Shown in pieces: positions 54,030-63,198 of a stretch of 64,000 nucleotides of DNA. This DNA comes from Phormidesmis priestleyi BC1401 (lineage in GTDB: Bacteria; Cyanobacteriota; Cyanobacteriia; Leptolyngbyales; Leptolyngbyaceae): the NCBI RefSeq assembly GCF_001650195.1, contig NZ_LXYR01000008.1:1-64000 (forward strand), given 5' to 3'. The position numbers and the translations under genes were made by a program. Under the pieces are notes generated by a model. It was not told the DNA's origin, searched no databases, and was given only the letters and a program-made list of their open reading frames with translations. Positions within the stretch are counted from its first letter, which is position 1. Every line of letters begins with the position of its first letter.

Positions 54030-55517
54030 GTGAAAAGCTCTAAAAAGCGCCCCGTCTCGCCGAAGCCTGTCCCCTCTCGATCGACGCAACCTAAAAAAGT
54101 TGTTTCTAACCCCAAAAAGTCAGCAAAACCCGGAGGCAAAAAGCTGCTCTGGCTGATGTTTTGTTTAACCGGAGTGGCAATGCTTTCGGCAACGGCAGGC
54201 GCATTACTCGCGGTTTCTCTCGCCAGCACACCTCTGATGCAGCGTCAACTCAGCCCCGCTCAAGCCTCCGTGTTTGGCAAAGGGGGCATCTCAAGTCGAG
54301 GCAGTCTAAAATTGCCCGAACTGACGCGCCCTGTCAACATTCTAGTTTTAGGCGCAAAAGTGCTGACAACAGATCTGCAAAATCCACCTGATAATCTCAA
54401 AAATCTGCGCTATCAGGCACTCGTTAACTCCTTTGACGGGCTAACTGATGTCATGCTGCTGCTGCGCTTTAACCCTGAAACCAAGAAGCTGACGGTTCTT
54501 TCAATTCCACGCGATACGCGCACCTATATTCCTGACCACGGCATCCATAAGATCAATGAGGCAAATCTCTATGGCGGTCCGGCGTTGGGCGCAAAAACGG
54601 TGAGTGAACTGCTCGGTGGCGTGGGTATCGATCGCTATGTCACTATCAATGTTCAGGGCGTGCAAGCTCTGATTGATGCGCTGGGGGGCGTGACGGTTTT
54701 CGTTCCTAAAGACATGAAATATAAGGACGATAGCCAACACCTCTATGTCAACCTCAAAGCAGGACGGCAACACCTCAACGGCGACCAAACCCTGCAACTG
54801 CTGCGCTTCCGTTATGACGAATATGGCGATATCGGACGAATTCAGCGCCAGCAAACGGTGATGCGCGCACTGATGGAACAGGCACTGAACCCCACCACGG
54901 TCACCCGCATTCCACAACTGCTCTCAATCATTCAGTCCCACATTGATACCAACTTGACCGTTGAAGAACTCGTCGCACTGACGGGTTTTGCATCTCAAGT
55001 GAATCGATCGAACACCAAAATGCTGATGATTCCTGGAGAATTTAGCGCTCCAGGTGAATATGATGCAAGCTATTGGCTTCCTCACCCAGCTCAGATTCAA
55101 AAGCTAGTCGGTCAGCATCTCGACTTTGGTACCACCGCTTTAACCGAGGATCAGCCCGCCACCTTAAGAGTTGCCATCCAAAATAGCATCCCCCAAAACA
55201 AAGGTGTGCAGTCAGTGATGACTACCCTTAAAGGAGCGGGATTTAACAACGTTTATCAAGACAACCCTTGGACAGAGCCATTGAGTGTGACTCGCATTGT
55301 GGCTCAACAAGGAGACGTAATCGGTGCAGAATCGGTGCGTCGATCGCTCGGCTTCGGCGAAGTCAGAATTGAGGCGACGGGCAGCCTTGACTCTGATGTG
55401 ACCATTCAACTCGGCAAAGACGCGCTTCAGCCAGCTAAAAAGTTGCTGCGCCCAGGTCTTAAAGATCCTGCTGAGGGTCGGAGTGAGTCACGATCGATGA
55501 TCAATCCCGCAAATTAA
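54030..55517 (+). CDS. LytR-CpsA-Psr (LCP) family protein
   Basis: About 495 residues from a GTG (54030); an upstream TTG at 54009 is less likely. A basic, Pro/Lys-rich N-terminus precedes a membrane helix (about 43-65, LLWLMFCLTGVAMLSATAGALLA in part). The LCP domain (about 90-330) has FDGLTDVMLLLRFNP, VLSIPRDTRTYIP (Arg and Asp that bind the pyrophosphate-lipid), HKINEANLYGG, GGVTVFVP and LNGDQTLQLLRFRYD...GRIQRQQ. A LytR_C domain follows (about 370-460). LCP enzymes transfer polymers from lipid carriers to the wall. With the wall genes in this window it fits envelope assembly. No glycosyltransferase is adjacent. Confidence 0.9.
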   Translation: MKSSKKRPVSPKPVPSRSTQPKKVVSNPKKSAKPGGKKLLWLMFCLTGVAMLSATAGALLAVSLASTPLMQRQLSPAQASVFGKGGISSRGSLKLPELTRPVNILVLGAKVLTTDLQNPPDNLKNLRYQALVNSFDGLTDVMLLLRFNPETKKLTVLSIPRDTRTYIPDHGIHKINEANLYGGPALGAKTVSELLGGVGIDRYVTINVQGVQALIDALGGVTVFVPKDMKYKDDSQHLYVNLKAGRQHLNGDQTLQLLRFRYDEYGDIGRIQRQQTVMRALMEQALNPTTVTRIPQLLSIIQSHIDTNLTVEELVALTGFASQVNRSNTKMLMIPGEFSAPGEYDASYWLPHPAQIQKLVGQHLDFGTTALTEDQPATLRVAIQNSIPQNKGVQSVMTTLKGAGFNNVYQDNPWTEPLSVTRIVAQQGDVIGAESVRRSLGFGEVRIEATGSLDSDVTIQLGKDALQPAKKLLRPGLKDPAEGRSESRSMINPAN

Positions 55518-55597
55518 AAAACGATTTTGCTGTAAAAGGTTTTAAAAGAGGCTAAAAATAAAAGGAAGATACCTCAAGCAAAAATGGGCGATCGTAA

Positions 55598-55693
55598 ATG
55601 ACTATCGCAACGTACAAATGGACAGTCGACCGCTATCACCCTGCGATCGAGGCTGGCGTATTTGATGATCAGCCTGTTGAGTTATTGAATTGA
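55598..55693 (+). pseudogene. N-terminal fragment of a Uma2-family gene
   Basis: 31 codons (MTIATYKWTVDRYHPAIEAG, then VFDDQPVELLN) match the first strand and helix of Uma2/DUF820 proteins, which normally continue GEI and run to about 190 residues. Here a TGA follows LLN immediately and no further family sequence is found. It is a remnant of an otherwise deleted gene, between the LCP and DUF4870 genes. Confidence 0.65.
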
Positions 55694-55700
55694 TAGAAAC

Positions 55701-56054
55701 TTACAGCAGACGGAAAATAAAGGGATAGACGAATGGTTCATCAGGCTTGGTGAAGCAGTGAGCCAGCGCCCAAATCGTCAGACCCCAGTGAATTGCATAG
55801 CCTAGTGGAAACAAAACCCAGCCCAGCAACCCAAACGTCAGCAGAGATGGAATCAAAATCAGGATGCCCCAAAACCAGATGTTGAAGTGAAAGTTGATGG
55901 ATTCTTTGGCGTTGGCTTTGACCACCGGATCATCAGAAATAAACGTAATGGCGATCGGAACGCCGATAGACAAAAAGGTCGTACTAAAAAAAATGGCTCC
56001 GTGAGACAGGCAGGATAGCAACTTGCGCTTGTCTGAATCGTGGGTTCCTTGCAT
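55701..56054 (-). CDS. DUF4870-family small membrane protein
   Basis: A 117-residue membrane protein. Family pattern: KLLSCLSHGAIFFS, ITFISDDPVVKANAKESINFHFNIWFWG (in part KESINFHFN), and a final GYAIHWGLTIWALAHC. Three or four hydrophobic helices are evident. The function of DUF4870 is unknown. The final PFVYPFIFRLL is typical of the cyanobacterial form. The slipin gene lies 120 bases upstream on the same strand. Confidence 0.85.
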   Translation of the reverse strand: MQGTHDSDKRKLLSCLSHGAIFFSTTFLSIGVPIAITFISDDPVVKANAKESINFHFNIWFWGILILIPSLLTFGLLGWVLFPLGYAIHWGLTIWALAHCFTKPDEPFVYPFIFRLL

Positions 56055-56174
56055 CCTGGAATTGCTCCTGTTGATAGTTTTTTACCTTAGCTCGATCGTA
56101 TCGTTAATCGAATCGCCTTCAGTAGTGGAGTTTACCGTACTTCTCTAAACGTCGCTCTTTTCCTCTAGATAGAT

Positions 56175-57050
56175 TTATTGGCGCGGCTCAAGGTCTGGCT
56201 GAATGGTGGGCGTAACTATCACCTCTGGGTTGAATGGCTGAAGGGTTTGGGTTGAGCTATTTTGCGGAGGTTGGGCAAATCGCTGTGCCAAGTTTATAAA
56301 GTCGGAGGGCACCATGACGATCGTCGTTGTATTGTTTTCTGCCCCAATTTCGGTCAGCATTTGCAGGCGACGCAGTTCGAGCGCGATCGGGTTAGCGCTA
56401 ATCATCCGAGCGGCTTCGGCGAGTTTGGCAGAGGCTTCTTGCTCGGCGGCAGCTTTGATGATGCGGGCGCGCTTTTCTCGAATCGCTTCGGCTTCTTTTG
56501 CCATTGCGCGCTGCATCGTGGGCGGAATCTCGACATCTTTGGTTTCGACGCGCTCAATCACAATTCCCCAGGGTTCTGTGATTTCATCGACGATTTCTTG
56601 CACTTTGATGTTGATTTTGTCGCGATTTTGCAGCATATCATCGAGAATGTTTTGCCCGACTACGTTTCGCAAAGTGGTCATTGCAACTTGATAAACTGCC
56701 GTTTGATAGCTCTCAACTTTGTTGATTGCCTTGGACGGATCAAGAATGCGGTAGTAGAGAACGGCGTTGACTTTAATGGTGACGCTATCGGCGGTGACGG
56801 TTTCTTGTGGCTCAATGTTGACGGTTTTCGTCCGCACATCAATTTGCACTTTTTGATCGACAAATGGCATGATCCAATACATGCCGGGACCCATCACGCC
56901 TTTGGTGCGTCCAAGTCGGAAGATCACGCCACGTTGATATTCTCGATCGATCTTCAACCCATTTAATGACACGATAAACAGCGCACCAATCAGCGCAGTT
57001 ATAAAGCTTCCCATCGTGATATTCCTCAAGGTGTACTTCTGTTCTAGCAC
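56175..57050 (-). CDS. slipin (SPFH/Band 7 family protein)
   Basis: A 291-residue SPFH protein. One N-terminal hydrophobic segment (about 13-33, MGSFITALIGALFIVSLNG) anchors it. The Band 7 domain (35-210) has REYQRGVIFRLGRTKGVMGPGMYWI, VQIDVRTKTVNIEPQETVTADSVTI (in part), NAVLYYRILDPSKAI and RVETKDVEIPP. The helical tail is EAEAIREKRARIIKAAAEQEA. Slipins form membrane microdomain assemblies, often with an NfeD protease-like partner; no nfeD is adjacent. The start may be the second Met (57014). Confidence 0.9.
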   Translation of the reverse strand: MLEQKYTLRNITMGSFITALIGALFIVSLNGLKIDREYQRGVIFRLGRTKGVMGPGMYWIMPFVDQKVQIDVRTKTVNIEPQETVTADSVTIKVNAVLYYRILDPSKAINKVESYQTAVYQVAMTTLRNVVGQNILDDMLQNRDKINIKVQEIVDEITEPWGIVIERVETKDVEIPPTMQRAMAKEAEAIREKRARIIKAAAEQEASAKLAEAARMISANPIALELRRLQMLTEIGAENNTTTIVMVPSDFINLAQRFAQPPQNSSTQTLQPFNPEVIVTPTIQPDLEPRQ

Positions 57051-57077
57051 GGCGATCGAGGTGCGATCTTGTCTGAT

Positions 57078-57905
57078 CTAAGACTTCCCTGCCATCCGAT
57101 TCGTTCTAAAGGTGACGTTTGAGCCTTCTTGAGTTTGCTCTAATACGAGTAGCGGTGTGGGTTTTGCTTTTTGATCCCAGTGCATATTGGCGATCCGTCC
57201 TTGAATAGCGGGTTGCCAGGTTTCATTTTCGTGAGTTGGGCTGAGAAAGGTCTCGAAGCAGTCAATAATCTGATTAATGGTCACAGACGTGGGCTGAGTC
57301 GGCAATTTGAGAATCTTGATCTGAACCCGGAAGAGAACTCGCTTTGAGCCTTTGGTTGTGCCATCGCCTGCGCTGTATTCTAAGTCAAAGATTTCATCGA
57401 CTTGTCGCCCTGTGCTGGCAATGCCGACCTCAGCTTGGTTATTTGGGTTTGCGCGCAGTGCCAGCGTGATTTTGTCTTTGACTTTGAGCTTGATCTGGTT
57501 GACGATCGCAAAGTGAAACACTTCTTCTGCCATTCGCATTCTCAGATAGTCGAGGTTAAACTCACGCGAATGGATTAGGTCTGGGTTGCGCTCCATTTTG
57601 CCGATCATTTCAACGGCGTATTTAAGTTTTTTGTGCAGCTCGCGATTCTTAAAGGTTTCAAATCGAGTTTGCTTTTTAAGCTTGCTGGCTTGAATTGTCG
57701 AAAAGATGCCTAAGAAGACCAGCAGCAAAAACAGCCCACCAGAGGTCGCCATCCAAACCTGTTGCCCAGCGTCAGTTGTGGCGGATACACTAATCGGAGC
57801 CTCAGGCTTTGTTTTGACCGTCTTGAGAGGGACTTGAGCAAGCCACGGTGCAACAGAAACAGATTGGAGTGACATAGTATTAGGGCTGGCTAGAACTTGG
57901 CTCAT
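57078..57905 (-). CDS. membrane-anchored protein of unknown function
   Basis: A 275-residue protein I do not recognise. Residues 1-50 are loosely structured; one membrane helix lies at about 52-72 (MATSGGLFLLLVFLGIFSTI in part). The rest is soluble and likely cytoplasmic: helical (KNRELHKKLKYAVEMIGKME, RMRMAEEVFHFAIVNQI) then beta-rich (KITLALRANPNNQAEVGIAS, RVLFRVQIKILKLP). It is followed on the same strand by the slipin gene with 27 bases between, so the two are probably one operon and may share a membrane site. Confidence 0.6.
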   Translation of the reverse strand: MSQVLASPNTMSLQSVSVAPWLAQVPLKTVKTKPEAPISVSATTDAGQQVWMATSGGLFLLLVFLGIFSTIQASKLKKQTRFETFKNRELHKKLKYAVEMIGKMERNPDLIHSREFNLDYLRMRMAEEVFHFAIVNQIKLKVKDKITLALRANPNNQAEVGIASTGRQVDEIFDLEYSAGDGTTKGSKRVLFRVQIKILKLPTQPTSVTINQIIDCFETFLSPTHENETWQPAIQGRIANMHWDQKAKPTPLLVLEQTQEGSNVTFRTNRMAGKS

Positions 57906-57970
57906 TCTTCAATAATGCCCTTGATTGACCTTAGATCAACCACCCGTATTTTTACTTGTGTTTTTGCTAC

Positions 57971-58732
57971 ATGGCTTTTATTCCGCTCTCTCAAGCTAAC
58001 ACGCTGCAAGCGATCCGATTGGTGGCAACTGACATGGATGGAACGCTGACGATCGCTGAAAAATTCACGCCCAGTCTCCTAAAAGCGTTTGAAACTCTGA
58101 CCACAAAAGGCATTCAAATTGTGGTGACGACGGGGCGATCGGCGGGTTGGGTGAGCGGGTTGGCTCATTATTTGCCTGTGGTGGGCGCGATCGCCGAAAA
58201 TGGCGGCATCTTCTATTTGGGTGAATCTGAAATTTTGCTGACTCCGATTATGGATCTGACTGATCATCGACAAAAGTTAGCTAACTCGTTTGAGCGATTA
58301 AAAACTCAGTTTCCCCAGATTCAAGAATCGAGCGATAATCGCTTTCGGCTGACCGATTGGACGTTTGATGTAGAAGGCTTGAGTTTAGATGAATTGAACA
58401 CGATCGCTCAATGTTGCAAATCTTGGGGCTGGAGTTTCACCTACAGCACAGTGCAGTGTCACATCAAGCCGCTTCAACAAAACAAAGCAGCAGGACTGCT
58501 TACAGTCTTAAAGGATTATTTCCCAGCCTATTCTTTTGAGCAGATTTTGACGGTGGGCGACAGCCCCAATGATGAGAGTTTGTTCGATGCGAGTCTCTTT
58601 CCGCAGTCGGTTGGGGTGGCGAATAGTTTGCATTACGCCGATCGACTCCTACACAAACCGACCTATGTGACAGCAGCCTCAGAAGGTGAAGGATTTTGTG
58701 AACTGGTGGATGCGATCGTTCACGCCCAATGA
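57971..58732 (+). CDS. HAD-IIB (Cof-type) hydrolase
   Basis: About 253 residues from the Met of MAFIPLS; an upstream start at 57956 adds a Cys-rich stretch not expected. Motif I VATDMDGTLT (DxD intact), motif II IVVTTGRSAGW, motif III Lys in HIKPLQQNKAAGL, and motif IV LTVGDSPNDESLFDA. The C2-type cap lies between motifs II and III. Members dephosphorylate sugar phosphates or related molecules; the substrate is not evident. It is divergent from the unknown membrane protein with 65 bases between. Confidence 0.88.
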   Translation: MAFIPLSQANTLQAIRLVATDMDGTLTIAEKFTPSLLKAFETLTTKGIQIVVTTGRSAGWVSGLAHYLPVVGAIAENGGIFYLGESEILLTPIMDLTDHRQKLANSFERLKTQFPQIQESSDNRFRLTDWTFDVEGLSLDELNTIAQCCKSWGWSFTYSTVQCHIKPLQQNKAAGLLTVLKDYFPAYSFEQILTVGDSPNDESLFDASLFPQSVGVANSLHYADRLLHKPTYVTAASEGEGFCELVDAIVHAQ

Positions 58733-58861
58733 CATTCTTGAAACACTTTCTCCGCTGACTTCGCTAGCGTCCTAAAATAGCCCTCTAGAAAGTCGGGGCG
58801 GGACGCGATCGCGGCAAAGAAACTGGTGCAAGGTCTCAGCTAAACGCAAAAGCTGGTTGTG

Positions 58862-58903
58862 AATGGGGCAGTGGACGATCGCATTCTCCACTGCCCCATT
58901 TTG
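58862..58903 (+). terminator. strong hairpin, probable terminator
   Basis: AATGGGGCAGTGGA (58862-58875) and TCCACTGCCCCATT (58887-58900) are perfectly complementary over 14 bases around an 11-base loop, followed by TTG. The T-run is short. It stands 130 bases after the HAD gene and ahead of the CBS gene promoter. Confidence 0.55.
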
Positions 58904-59007
58904 TGAAAACTGGAGAATTCAGTTAACTATCTTTAACTCGATCGAGCCGCACGTCACAATTCCCTAATAATTGATCATTGAGATCTTTAAAAGAGCGATC
59001 GTAATCC

Positions 59008-59472
59008 ATGCCCAAAACTGTTGCGGATGTCATGACTCGTGACCCTCTCACCGTGAGTCCCAAAACCTCCATTACAGAAGTGATTCAAGCGTTGGCAGAG
59101 CGCAAAATTAGCGGGTTGCCTGTGGTGGATGAGACGGGAAAACTGGTTGGGGTCATTTCTGAAACCGATCTGATGTGGCAAGAATCAGGCGTTACGCCTC
59201 CTGCTTACATCATGATTTTGGACAGCGTGATTTTTCTTGAAAATCCGACTCGATATCAGAAAGATCTGCACAAAGCCTTGGGGCAAACCGCTGGCGAAGT
59301 CATGACTCGCGACCCGACCACGATTACTGCCGATCAGCCCTTACCCAATGCCGCTAGAGTCATGCACGATCGCAACGTTCGCCGTTTGCCAGTCTTGGAT
59401 GAGGCTGGGCACGTCGTCGGAATTCTCACTCGTGGCGATATTGTGCGGGCGATGGCAGCCGAACAAGCCTGA
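59008..59472 (+). CDS. tandem CBS-domain protein
   Basis: A 154-residue protein of two CBS domains: VADVMTRDPLTVSPKTSITEVIQ (in part) with ISGLPVVDETGKLVGVISETDL, and AGEVMTRDPTTITADQPLPNAARVM (in part) with VRRLPVLDEAGHVVGILTRGDIVRA. An insertion of about 30 residues in the first domain is usual for this cyanobacterial type. CBS pairs bind adenine nucleotides and act as energy sensors; related single CBS-pair proteins in plants affect thioredoxins. No effector domain is attached. The NblB-like gene follows 32 bases downstream on the same strand. Confidence 0.88.
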   Translation: MPKTVADVMTRDPLTVSPKTSITEVIQALAERKISGLPVVDETGKLVGVISETDLMWQESGVTPPAYIMILDSVIFLENPTRYQKDLHKALGQTAGEVMTRDPTTITADQPLPNAARVMHDRNVRRLPVLDEAGHVVGILTRGDIVRAMAAEQA

Positions 59473-59503
59473 AACTTTAACCTCCCTAGTTTTCCCATTT
59501 AAA

Positions 59504-60166
59504 ATGACCATGAATCCTGATTCAGTCAAAGCTTCTCTTGAATCCGCTGATTTTGGCGAACGACTGCGGGCAATTAATCATTTGCGTCAACTCGATCCGG
59601 CGATCGCGTTTGAGTTAATCAAAGTCCCGGTTGTGGACAGCAATGTGCGAGTGCGCTATGCGGCAGTCAGCCAACTGTCTTCGCTGGGGCGGCAAAACTT
59701 AGGCGAAGCCGCGACGATTTTAAGAGCCGGGTTGCTTGACCCCGAACCCGACGTGCAAGCCGCCGCCGCAGACTCAATCGGAGCTTTAAACCTCACTGAG
59801 GCGTTTGACGATCTGCAAGCGCTCTATCGCCGCACCCCTGAGTGGTTAGTCAGCTTTAGTGTTGTTGCAGCGCTGGGTGAGTTGGGTGAGCCGCGCGGGT
59901 TTGAGTTATTAGAAGAAGCCTTAGCATCCGACAATGACTTGCTAAAAACAGCCGCGATCGGGTCTCTAGGAGAACTGGGAGATGCGCGTGCGGTGAGTCT
60001 TTTAATTCCTTACGCCACTAACCCAGATTGGCAGATTCGCTATCGCGTGGTGCAAGCGTTAGGCAAATTTGAGAGCCAAGAGGCGCGATCGACGTTAGCA
60101 AAGCTGGCAACGGATGAAGTCGATCAAGTGGCTCAACAAGCCAAAAACTGCCTAGAAATCGCCTAA
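59504..60166 (+). CDS. nblB: HEAT-repeat protein, NblB-like (phycobilisome degradation)
   Basis: About 220 residues from ATG at 59504, or 218 from 59510; the longer upstream frame overlaps the CBS gene and is not used. It consists of HEAT/PBS-lyase repeats: DFGERLRAINHLRQLD, NVRVRYAAVSQLSSLG, EPDVQAAAADSIGAL, DNDLLKTAAIGSLGELGD, and WQIRYRVVQALGKFES. The repeat order and length match NblB, which is related to bilin lyases CpcE/F and is needed to take apart phycobilisomes under nutrient stress. Other HEAT proteins could look similar, so the name is probable and not proved. It lies 32 bases after the CBS gene. Confidence 0.7.
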   Translation: MTMNPDSVKASLESADFGERLRAINHLRQLDPAIAFELIKVPVVDSNVRVRYAAVSQLSSLGRQNLGEAATILRAGLLDPEPDVQAAAADSIGALNLTEAFDDLQALYRRTPEWLVSFSVVAALGELGEPRGFELLEEALASDNDLLKTAAIGSLGELGDARAVSLLIPYATNPDWQIRYRVVQALGKFESQEARSTLAKLATDEVDQVAQQAKNCLEIA

Positions 60167-60560
60167 GATCGTGGATTAAACACCCTCAACGATCGCAGAG
60201 CACCCGTATCCCCTACTCAAGCTTGGGAGAAGGGGAGCCAGATTTCAAAGTCCCTTTTCCACGATTGGGAGAGGAACTTTGGGTGAGGGCAAGGACTTTT
60301 GCAAGCGGTTTGTTGAGGGTAGCGGTGAGAAGTGGATTGCGACCGATCATAAACGAAATGACTCAGAAAGACGGCACATCCGATTCGCGTGTCTCTACCA
60401 CCTGGGATGTGGGCATTGTGCAACTAGCAGGCGGCACGATCACAGCGTGTACACAGCCGCGCAAGAAATTTTAGGCGACGATCGACCAACTGTAAGATGC
60501 GTCTTCAGTCACGATTATTGCTATCGTCTAATCGCGCCCTTCGTTGCTTGAGCGTTGCCC
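60167..60560. other. intergenic region with dispersed-repeat copy 3
   Basis: About 394 bases. The left part (60211-60305) is the dispersed repeat. Two overlapping chance frames to the right lack family features and are not called. The last 80 bases before 60561 probably carry the promoter of the substrate-binding protein. Confidence 0.45.
60211..60305 (+). repeat. dispersed repeat, copy 3
   Basis: The palindromic leader (CTTGGGAGAAGGGG, 60221-60236) and the core (GATTGGGAGAGG, GGGTGAGGGCAAGG, TTTTGCAAG, 60252-60305) match copies at 13881 and 40408. Orientation is the same in all three. Confidence 0.6.
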
Positions 60561-62378
60561 ATGATCCTCAACTCTATGTTGCAAGTCCGCTGCGGGTTTG
60601 TCAGATTGGTTAGTTTTGGACTGGCGATCGTTTTGTCGATCGGGCTGTCAGGCTGCAATCCTCATTTGTTTAAAACTCAAGCGGCGCAGGTGCCTCAACT
60701 GGTTCTCACCACCCTCACCGATCCCAAGACGTTTAACCCGGCTCTGATTCAAGAGTTTCCGAATATCTCACTGTTTTGCTTTGAGGGGCTGACAAAATCA
60801 GACGGACTGACGGGTAAAATTCAGCCCGCGTTGGCGGAGTCGTGGCAGATTTTGGACGATCGCAAGCGGGTCGTGTTTAAGCTGCGCCCAGGGCTGAAAT
60901 GGTCAGACGGGCAGCCGTTGACAGTGGACGATGTAGTATTTACGTTTGAGACGATTTTTAACCCCAAGATTCCGACTGATTGGAAGGACAGCCTGAAAGT
61001 TGGTCTGCAAGGTGCGTTTCCCGTCGTTAAAAAACTGGATGACTTACGCGTCGAGTTTGCGTTGCCAGAACCGTTTGCACCGTTGTTAAATGCCCTTTCT
61101 GGTGCGCCTGATAATATTGTCATTCTGCCAAAACACATTCTCGGCGAGTCGGTGCAGACGATCGGACGGGATGGCAATCCGCAGTTTCTCTCAACGTGGG
61201 GAACGAACACCGATCCCAAAACGATAGTCGTGAACGGGGCGTATCAGATTGAGAGCTTTCTCGGTGGGCAGCGATTGGTTTATCGCCGCAATCCCTACTA
61301 CTGGCGCAAAGATGCTCAGGGAAACCAGATGCCTTATGTCGATCGCATCATCTGGCAGTTCATCGAGAATGTCGATACGCAACTCCTGCGATTTCGGTCT
61401 GGCGATTTGGATGTGATGGGAGATGCGCGTCCGCTGCGTCCAGAATATTTTTCGCTGCTCAAGAAAGAAGAGAAGCGGGGAAATTTTAAGCTACAAAACG
61501 GCGGTGCGTGGTCAGGCACTCTCTATATGGCGTTTAACTTAAACAAAGCGAATAAAAATGGGAAACCGATCGTCGATCCCATAAAATCTCGCTGGTTCAA
61601 CACGTTAGCGTTTCGTCAAGCCGTGGCGTATGCCATCGATCGCGACCAGATGAACAACAATATCTTTCGCGGATTGGGCACGATTCAAAATTCACCGATT
61701 ACGGTACAAAGTCCGTTTTTTCTGTCGCCCAAAGATGGGCTGAAAACCTATGACTACAATTTGGAGCGATCGCGCGAATTGCTCAAAAGTGCCGGGTTCA
61801 AACTCAATAATCAAGGGCAATTGTTGGATTCTGAAGGCAATCGAGTTCGGTTTACGTTGATTACAAATGCAGGCAATAAAGTGAGAGAAGCGATCGGCGC
61901 TCAGATCAAACAAGACTTGAGCAAAATCGGCATTCAGCTAGACTTTAACCCGATCAATTTCAACACGTTGATCGATAAAACTTCGACTTCGCGAGAGTGG
62001 GATGCTCACATGATTGGGTTTACCGGAGGAGTTGAGCCTCACGGATCAGCCAATCTTTGGATGAGTAGTGGCGGTTCTCACTCGTTTAATCTCAAACAGC
62101 AGCCAGGGCAGCAACCGATTCAAGGATGGGAAGCGAACGACTGGGAGAAAGACATCGATCGCTTATTTATCGAAGGGTCAAGAGAACTCGCTCCAGCAAA
62201 ACGTCGGAAAATTTACGCTCAGTTTCAAGAAATTGTGCAAGAACAACTGCCTGTGATTCATCTAGTCAACGACTCAGCTTTGATGGTGACGCGCGATCGA
62301 GTCCAAGGGCTAAAATATTCTGGCTTACCCAGTTGGGGTCTTTGGAACATCGACGAACTTAGAATTAAAGAAGACTGA
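60561..62378 (+). CDS. peptide/nickel-type ABC transporter substrate-binding lipoprotein (SBP_bac_5)
   Basis: About 605 residues from ATG at 60561 (Met at 60576 also possible). A lipoprotein signal ends at LSGC (about residue 32). The SBP family 5 domain shows PALAESWQILDDRKRVVFKLRPGLKWSDG (in part), VDDVVFTFETIFNP, NPYYWRK, FRQAVAYAIDRDQMN and the late DRVQGLKYS. Such proteins deliver oligopeptides, opines or metal chelates to an ABC importer; no permease or ATPase gene is in the window. Lone SBP genes of this type are usual in cyanobacteria. larB follows 25 bases downstream. Confidence 0.88.
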   Translation: MILNSMLQVRCGFVRLVSFGLAIVLSIGLSGCNPHLFKTQAAQVPQLVLTTLTDPKTFNPALIQEFPNISLFCFEGLTKSDGLTGKIQPALAESWQILDDRKRVVFKLRPGLKWSDGQPLTVDDVVFTFETIFNPKIPTDWKDSLKVGLQGAFPVVKKLDDLRVEFALPEPFAPLLNALSGAPDNIVILPKHILGESVQTIGRDGNPQFLSTWGTNTDPKTIVVNGAYQIESFLGGQRLVYRRNPYYWRKDAQGNQMPYVDRIIWQFIENVDTQLLRFRSGDLDVMGDARPLRPEYFSLLKKEEKRGNFKLQNGGAWSGTLYMAFNLNKANKNGKPIVDPIKSRWFNTLAFRQAVAYAIDRDQMNNNIFRGLGTIQNSPITVQSPFFLSPKDGLKTYDYNLERSRELLKSAGFKLNNQGQLLDSEGNRVRFTLITNAGNKVREAIGAQIKQDLSKIGIQLDFNPINFNTLIDKTSTSREWDAHMIGFTGGVEPHGSANLWMSSGGSHSFNLKQQPGQQPIQGWEANDWEKDIDRLFIEGSRELAPAKRRKIYAQFQEIVQEQLPVIHLVNDSALMVTRDRVQGLKYSGLPSWGLWNIDELRIKED

Positions 62379-62403
62379 CAAAATTCAAAATTCTCGCTTC
62401 CCC

Positions 62404-63195
62404 ATGACTCAGCCCGAAGTTCTCAAATCTCTGCTCAATGCGGTCGCACAAGGAGACGTTAGCCCAGAAGACGCGATCGACAAACTCAAAAATCTTTCTT
62501 ATGAACGGGTCGGAGAGTTTGCCCACATCGATCACCATCGCGCTTTGCGAACAGGTTTCCCTGAAGTGATTTGGGGATTGGGAAAAACACCTCAGCAGAT
62601 CGCCCAAATTATGGAAGCGATGCGAAACCGCACCTCAACCATCATGGCAACTCGCATCGAGCCGGACGTTTATGACGCAATTAAAGCGATCGTGCCTGAT
62701 GTACGCTACTATTTCACCGCCCGAATCTGTGCCCTAAACTTACCCCAACCTCCAAACCCTCAAATCGCAGGAACGATCGGCATTCTCTCAGCCGGAACCG
62801 CCGACCTCCCCGTTGCCGAAGAAGCCGCGGTCACCGCCGAGCTTTGTGGCTTTAAAGTACAGCGACTTTGGGATGTCGGAGTCGCCGGAATTCACCGATT
62901 GTTGAATAACCTGCACGTCTTGAAGGATGCCGACGTGCTGATCGTTGTGGCAGGCATGGAAGGTGCATTGCCCAGCGTAGTCGGGGGTCTGGTAGATTGC
63001 CCGATCGTTGCCGTACCGACCAGTGTGGGATATGGAGCCAGTTTTAACGGACTCGCACCCTTATTAACGATGCTCAATTCTTGTGCGGCGGGGATCGGAG
63101 TCGTCAACATTGATAACGGGTTTGGAGCCGCGATTTTAGCCGGACAAATTCTTAGAACGGCAGCGAAACTTCGGGCAAACCCCAAGGAATTTTAG
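62404..63195 (+). CDS. larB: nickel-pincer cofactor biosynthesis protein LarB
   Basis: A 263-residue enzyme that carboxylates and hydrolyses nicotinic acid adenine dinucleotide in nickel-pincer cofactor synthesis. The N-terminus has LLNAVAQGDVSPEDAIDKLKNL and HIDHHRALRTGFPEVIWG. The C-terminal PurE-like domain has GILSAGTADLPVAEEAAVTAEL, VVAGMEGALPSVVGGLVDCPIVAVPTSVGYG (in part GMEGALPSV, VPTSVGYG) and NIDNGFGAA. larC and larE, the other cofactor genes, are not in the window. Its position after the SBP gene (nickel-type family) is suggestive of nickel supply, but the link is inference. The TPR gene starts 3 bases after the stop. Confidence 0.9.
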   Translation: MTQPEVLKSLLNAVAQGDVSPEDAIDKLKNLSYERVGEFAHIDHHRALRTGFPEVIWGLGKTPQQIAQIMEAMRNRTSTIMATRIEPDVYDAIKAIVPDVRYYFTARICALNLPQPPNPQIAGTIGILSAGTADLPVAEEAAVTAELCGFKVQRLWDVGVAGIHRLLNNLHVLKDADVLIVVAGMEGALPSVVGGLVDCPIVAVPTSVGYGASFNGLAPLLTMLNSCAAGIGVVNIDNGFGAAILAGQILRTAAKLRANPKEF

Positions 63196-63198
63196 ACG

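Noticed and set aside
60223..60551. Two overlapping open frames between the NblB-like gene and the substrate-binding protein
   Set aside because: They begin inside the dispersed repeat, differ in frame, and neither shows conserved residues.
62404..63195. A complete nickel uptake and cofactor operon around larB
   Set aside because: Only larB and a family-5 binding protein are present; larC, larE and the transporter membrane parts are absent from the window.
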